Origin: Eremophila alpestris peregrina
Lineage: Eukaryota > Chordata > Aves > Passeriformes > Alaudidae
DNA: 64,000 bases
NCBI GenBank assembly: GCA_009792885.1
Contig: WMCF01000015.1
Location: 16,308,813-16,372,812, forward strand
Direction: 5' to 3'
A program made the position numbers and the translations under genes. The notes under the pieces were generated by a model. The model had not been told where the DNA came from. It did not search any database and saw only the letters and a program-made list of their open reading frames with translations. How positions within the stretch are numbered: the stretch's first letter is position 1; every line of letters begins with the position of its first letter. Shown here piece after piece: positions 62,486 through 64,000 of the stretch.

Positions 62486-64000
62486 GTTCCCAGTGTGAAT
62501 TTTTCCTGTGGGTAATGATCTGGACAAACATAAAACTGGGTCAGTGGTTCCCACCCTTTCCAAGCCATGTTTGCAATTGCTGGATTTCTGCCAAACTTAT
62601 CAGCTTGCCTTGAAGTTGAAGAACGGTGGCAGATCAGACCTCTACAGCCTTGTCACTCCCAGCAGCAGTCACGTTGCAAACACAACTGTCTTGGCAACTA
62701 CTCAGATACTTTGTACTGATCTGCAGTTGCTGAGACATAGCTGAAAGTTGGACCTCCAGTCTTTGCATCTGTCAGGGTGATTTAAAAATATACATAGTTA
62801 GAACCACGAACACTGAATTATGGGTACTTACAGAACCGAGTGAGTGGTCAGAACAAACCTTTTATGTCTCTGTGTGCTGACAGATCTTGTCACTCAATGA
62901 TCTTGGAGTGCACTGATGAAATATTTTGAAGCTTTTGCAGTAGTATGCACCACTACTGTTCAGTGACATCTTGCTAATATATGTCTGAACACGAAACATA
63001 GTTTTTCTACTCAATACTGATCATACTTGTTGCCAGCTGAGCTCTTTAGGCTCATGACCCCAGGAGAGATGGTCAACATCCACAAGAAAAAGCACTTGAC
63101 AAAGACTAAGCTCAGCAACAGTGTTATGTCACAAACAGATCATAAGGGTGTGTGTCTAGATGTATGTATGTCTGTCTAATGAGAGACATCTATAACTGCT
63201 AAAAGCATTGGAGGATAACAGCAGGTATTTCACAGCCTATACAGCTGAATGTTGTAAGAATTTCCTCTGACAAAAACCAGTATCATTTTAGGGCAAAAGG
63301 AAAGCAGTTTGGAAGAATGTATGTTCCACCCCAGCATTCAGATCAATTCTATCAGTGGTATGTGACTCCCCCATGGGCCTTATGTTCTGCTCATTGAATG
63401 AGGTTACCCAAATAAAATGGTGCACGCATCTTTTATCATCTAAAATGTGAAACAGCCTTGGAAAGACAAAGAAAAGTTGCCTTTATACAACCTCCCTGAT
63501 GGCCTTTTCCCTGCTCTGGCAATCCACACAAACTCCCTTGCAGAGCGCCTTATCTTGTGTGTGTCACAGACTTCAGATACAGGGCAAAGCCAGGTTCCCA
63601 TTGCTCTCCAACACAAAACATTGTTCTTATCCCAGAATTGGATTCATCAGTCTTCAAACAGATACAGAGTTTCCTATAAACCTTTGAAGTCATGATTTGA
63701 AACACAATGCTGGCAGCAAAAGCCACAATGTGAGAAGCAGAACTGAGGGACAGACACCCAGCTCTTCTGTTTAACAAATAGCTCACTTCCTATTAGCAGT
63801 AGAGTTACCTCCTGCAGACAAAGCCATAAACCATGCTGCCCAGCAGTCACCAAGTTGAGAAAACCACCTCTGAATTTAGAAACTGAGTGTCAAGTTATAC
63901 CACCTATTGCTCTCTGACCTATTCATTATGCTTATGTTGTGAATCTGTGGAAATTGCTGCATTTTAGCCCAGCTCATAAAAATAATGTCCTGGATGATCA

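Larger units (their letters stand above)
50171..64000. other. Intergenic DNA to window end, no gene seen
   Basis: Gene-free AT-rich DNA. Small direct repeats occur: GTAATATTCCTTT twice near 54827-54852, and GAAATGAATGCTTGAAA twice at about 61258-61291. There is a short (CTG)n hairpin at 59745-59769, A-runs at 50972-50989 and 62444-62463, and a CR1 scrap at 59417. In other vertebrates the next gene in this direction would be LRCH1. None of its exons were recognised here. Confidence 0.55.

Overview
The window reads as avian nuclear DNA, probably from a songbird. It is spaced like a vertebrate genome: one split gene, long AT-rich introns and intergenic DNA, and a CpG island at the gene's 5' end. 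It carries several CR1 retrotransposon 3' ends of the bird type, some still showing the ATTCTATGATTCTATG-like terminus. It also carries two copies of an LTR whose internal text I recognise from songbird genomes. The songbird assignment is from memory of repeat families and is less certain than the bird assignment.

The only gene I can support is on the minus strand. It is RUBCNL (Pacer, KIAA0226L), an autophagy regulator of the Rubicon family. I reconstructed 15 coding exons between 33246 (ATG) and 11266 (stop). Phases agree at every junction and the total is 2289 nt, or 762 residues plus stop. The C-terminal half is a cysteine-rich Rubicon-homology domain with its zinc-ligand pattern intact. 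Fourteen of 15 exons end at a splice donor: 13 are GT and one, after exon 5, is GC. The 5' end lies in a CpG island (about 33580-34030) with a likely noncoding first exon. The best poly(A) signal is at 10829-10834.

Layout: 1-9939 is gene-free DNA downstream of RUBCNL. An old LTR copy lies at about 9940-10714. RUBCNL occupies about 10810-34000, with introns holding a solo LTR (18504-19302), CR1 fragments and a perfect 14-bp hairpin. Two CR1 3' ends sit just upstream of the promoter (34240-35107). From 35108 to 64000 no gene is recognisable. That half contains CR1 pieces at about 44411-45190 and 49165-49726, a 26-base G run at 47036-47061, an AT-rich minisatellite at about 48313-48410, and a small CpG-rich block at 49745-50170. 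The CpG-rich block carries a CTCF-type core motif and ten copies of a 13-bp tandem repeat.

From general knowledge, RUBCNL lies between LCP1 and LRCH1 in vertebrates. No exon of either neighbour was recognised. I found no undescribed multi-gene system. The items most worth a second look are the GC-AG intron, the overlapping upstream ORF at the start codon, the 13-bp frame-independent repeat next to the CTCF-like motif, and the LTR inside intron 6.
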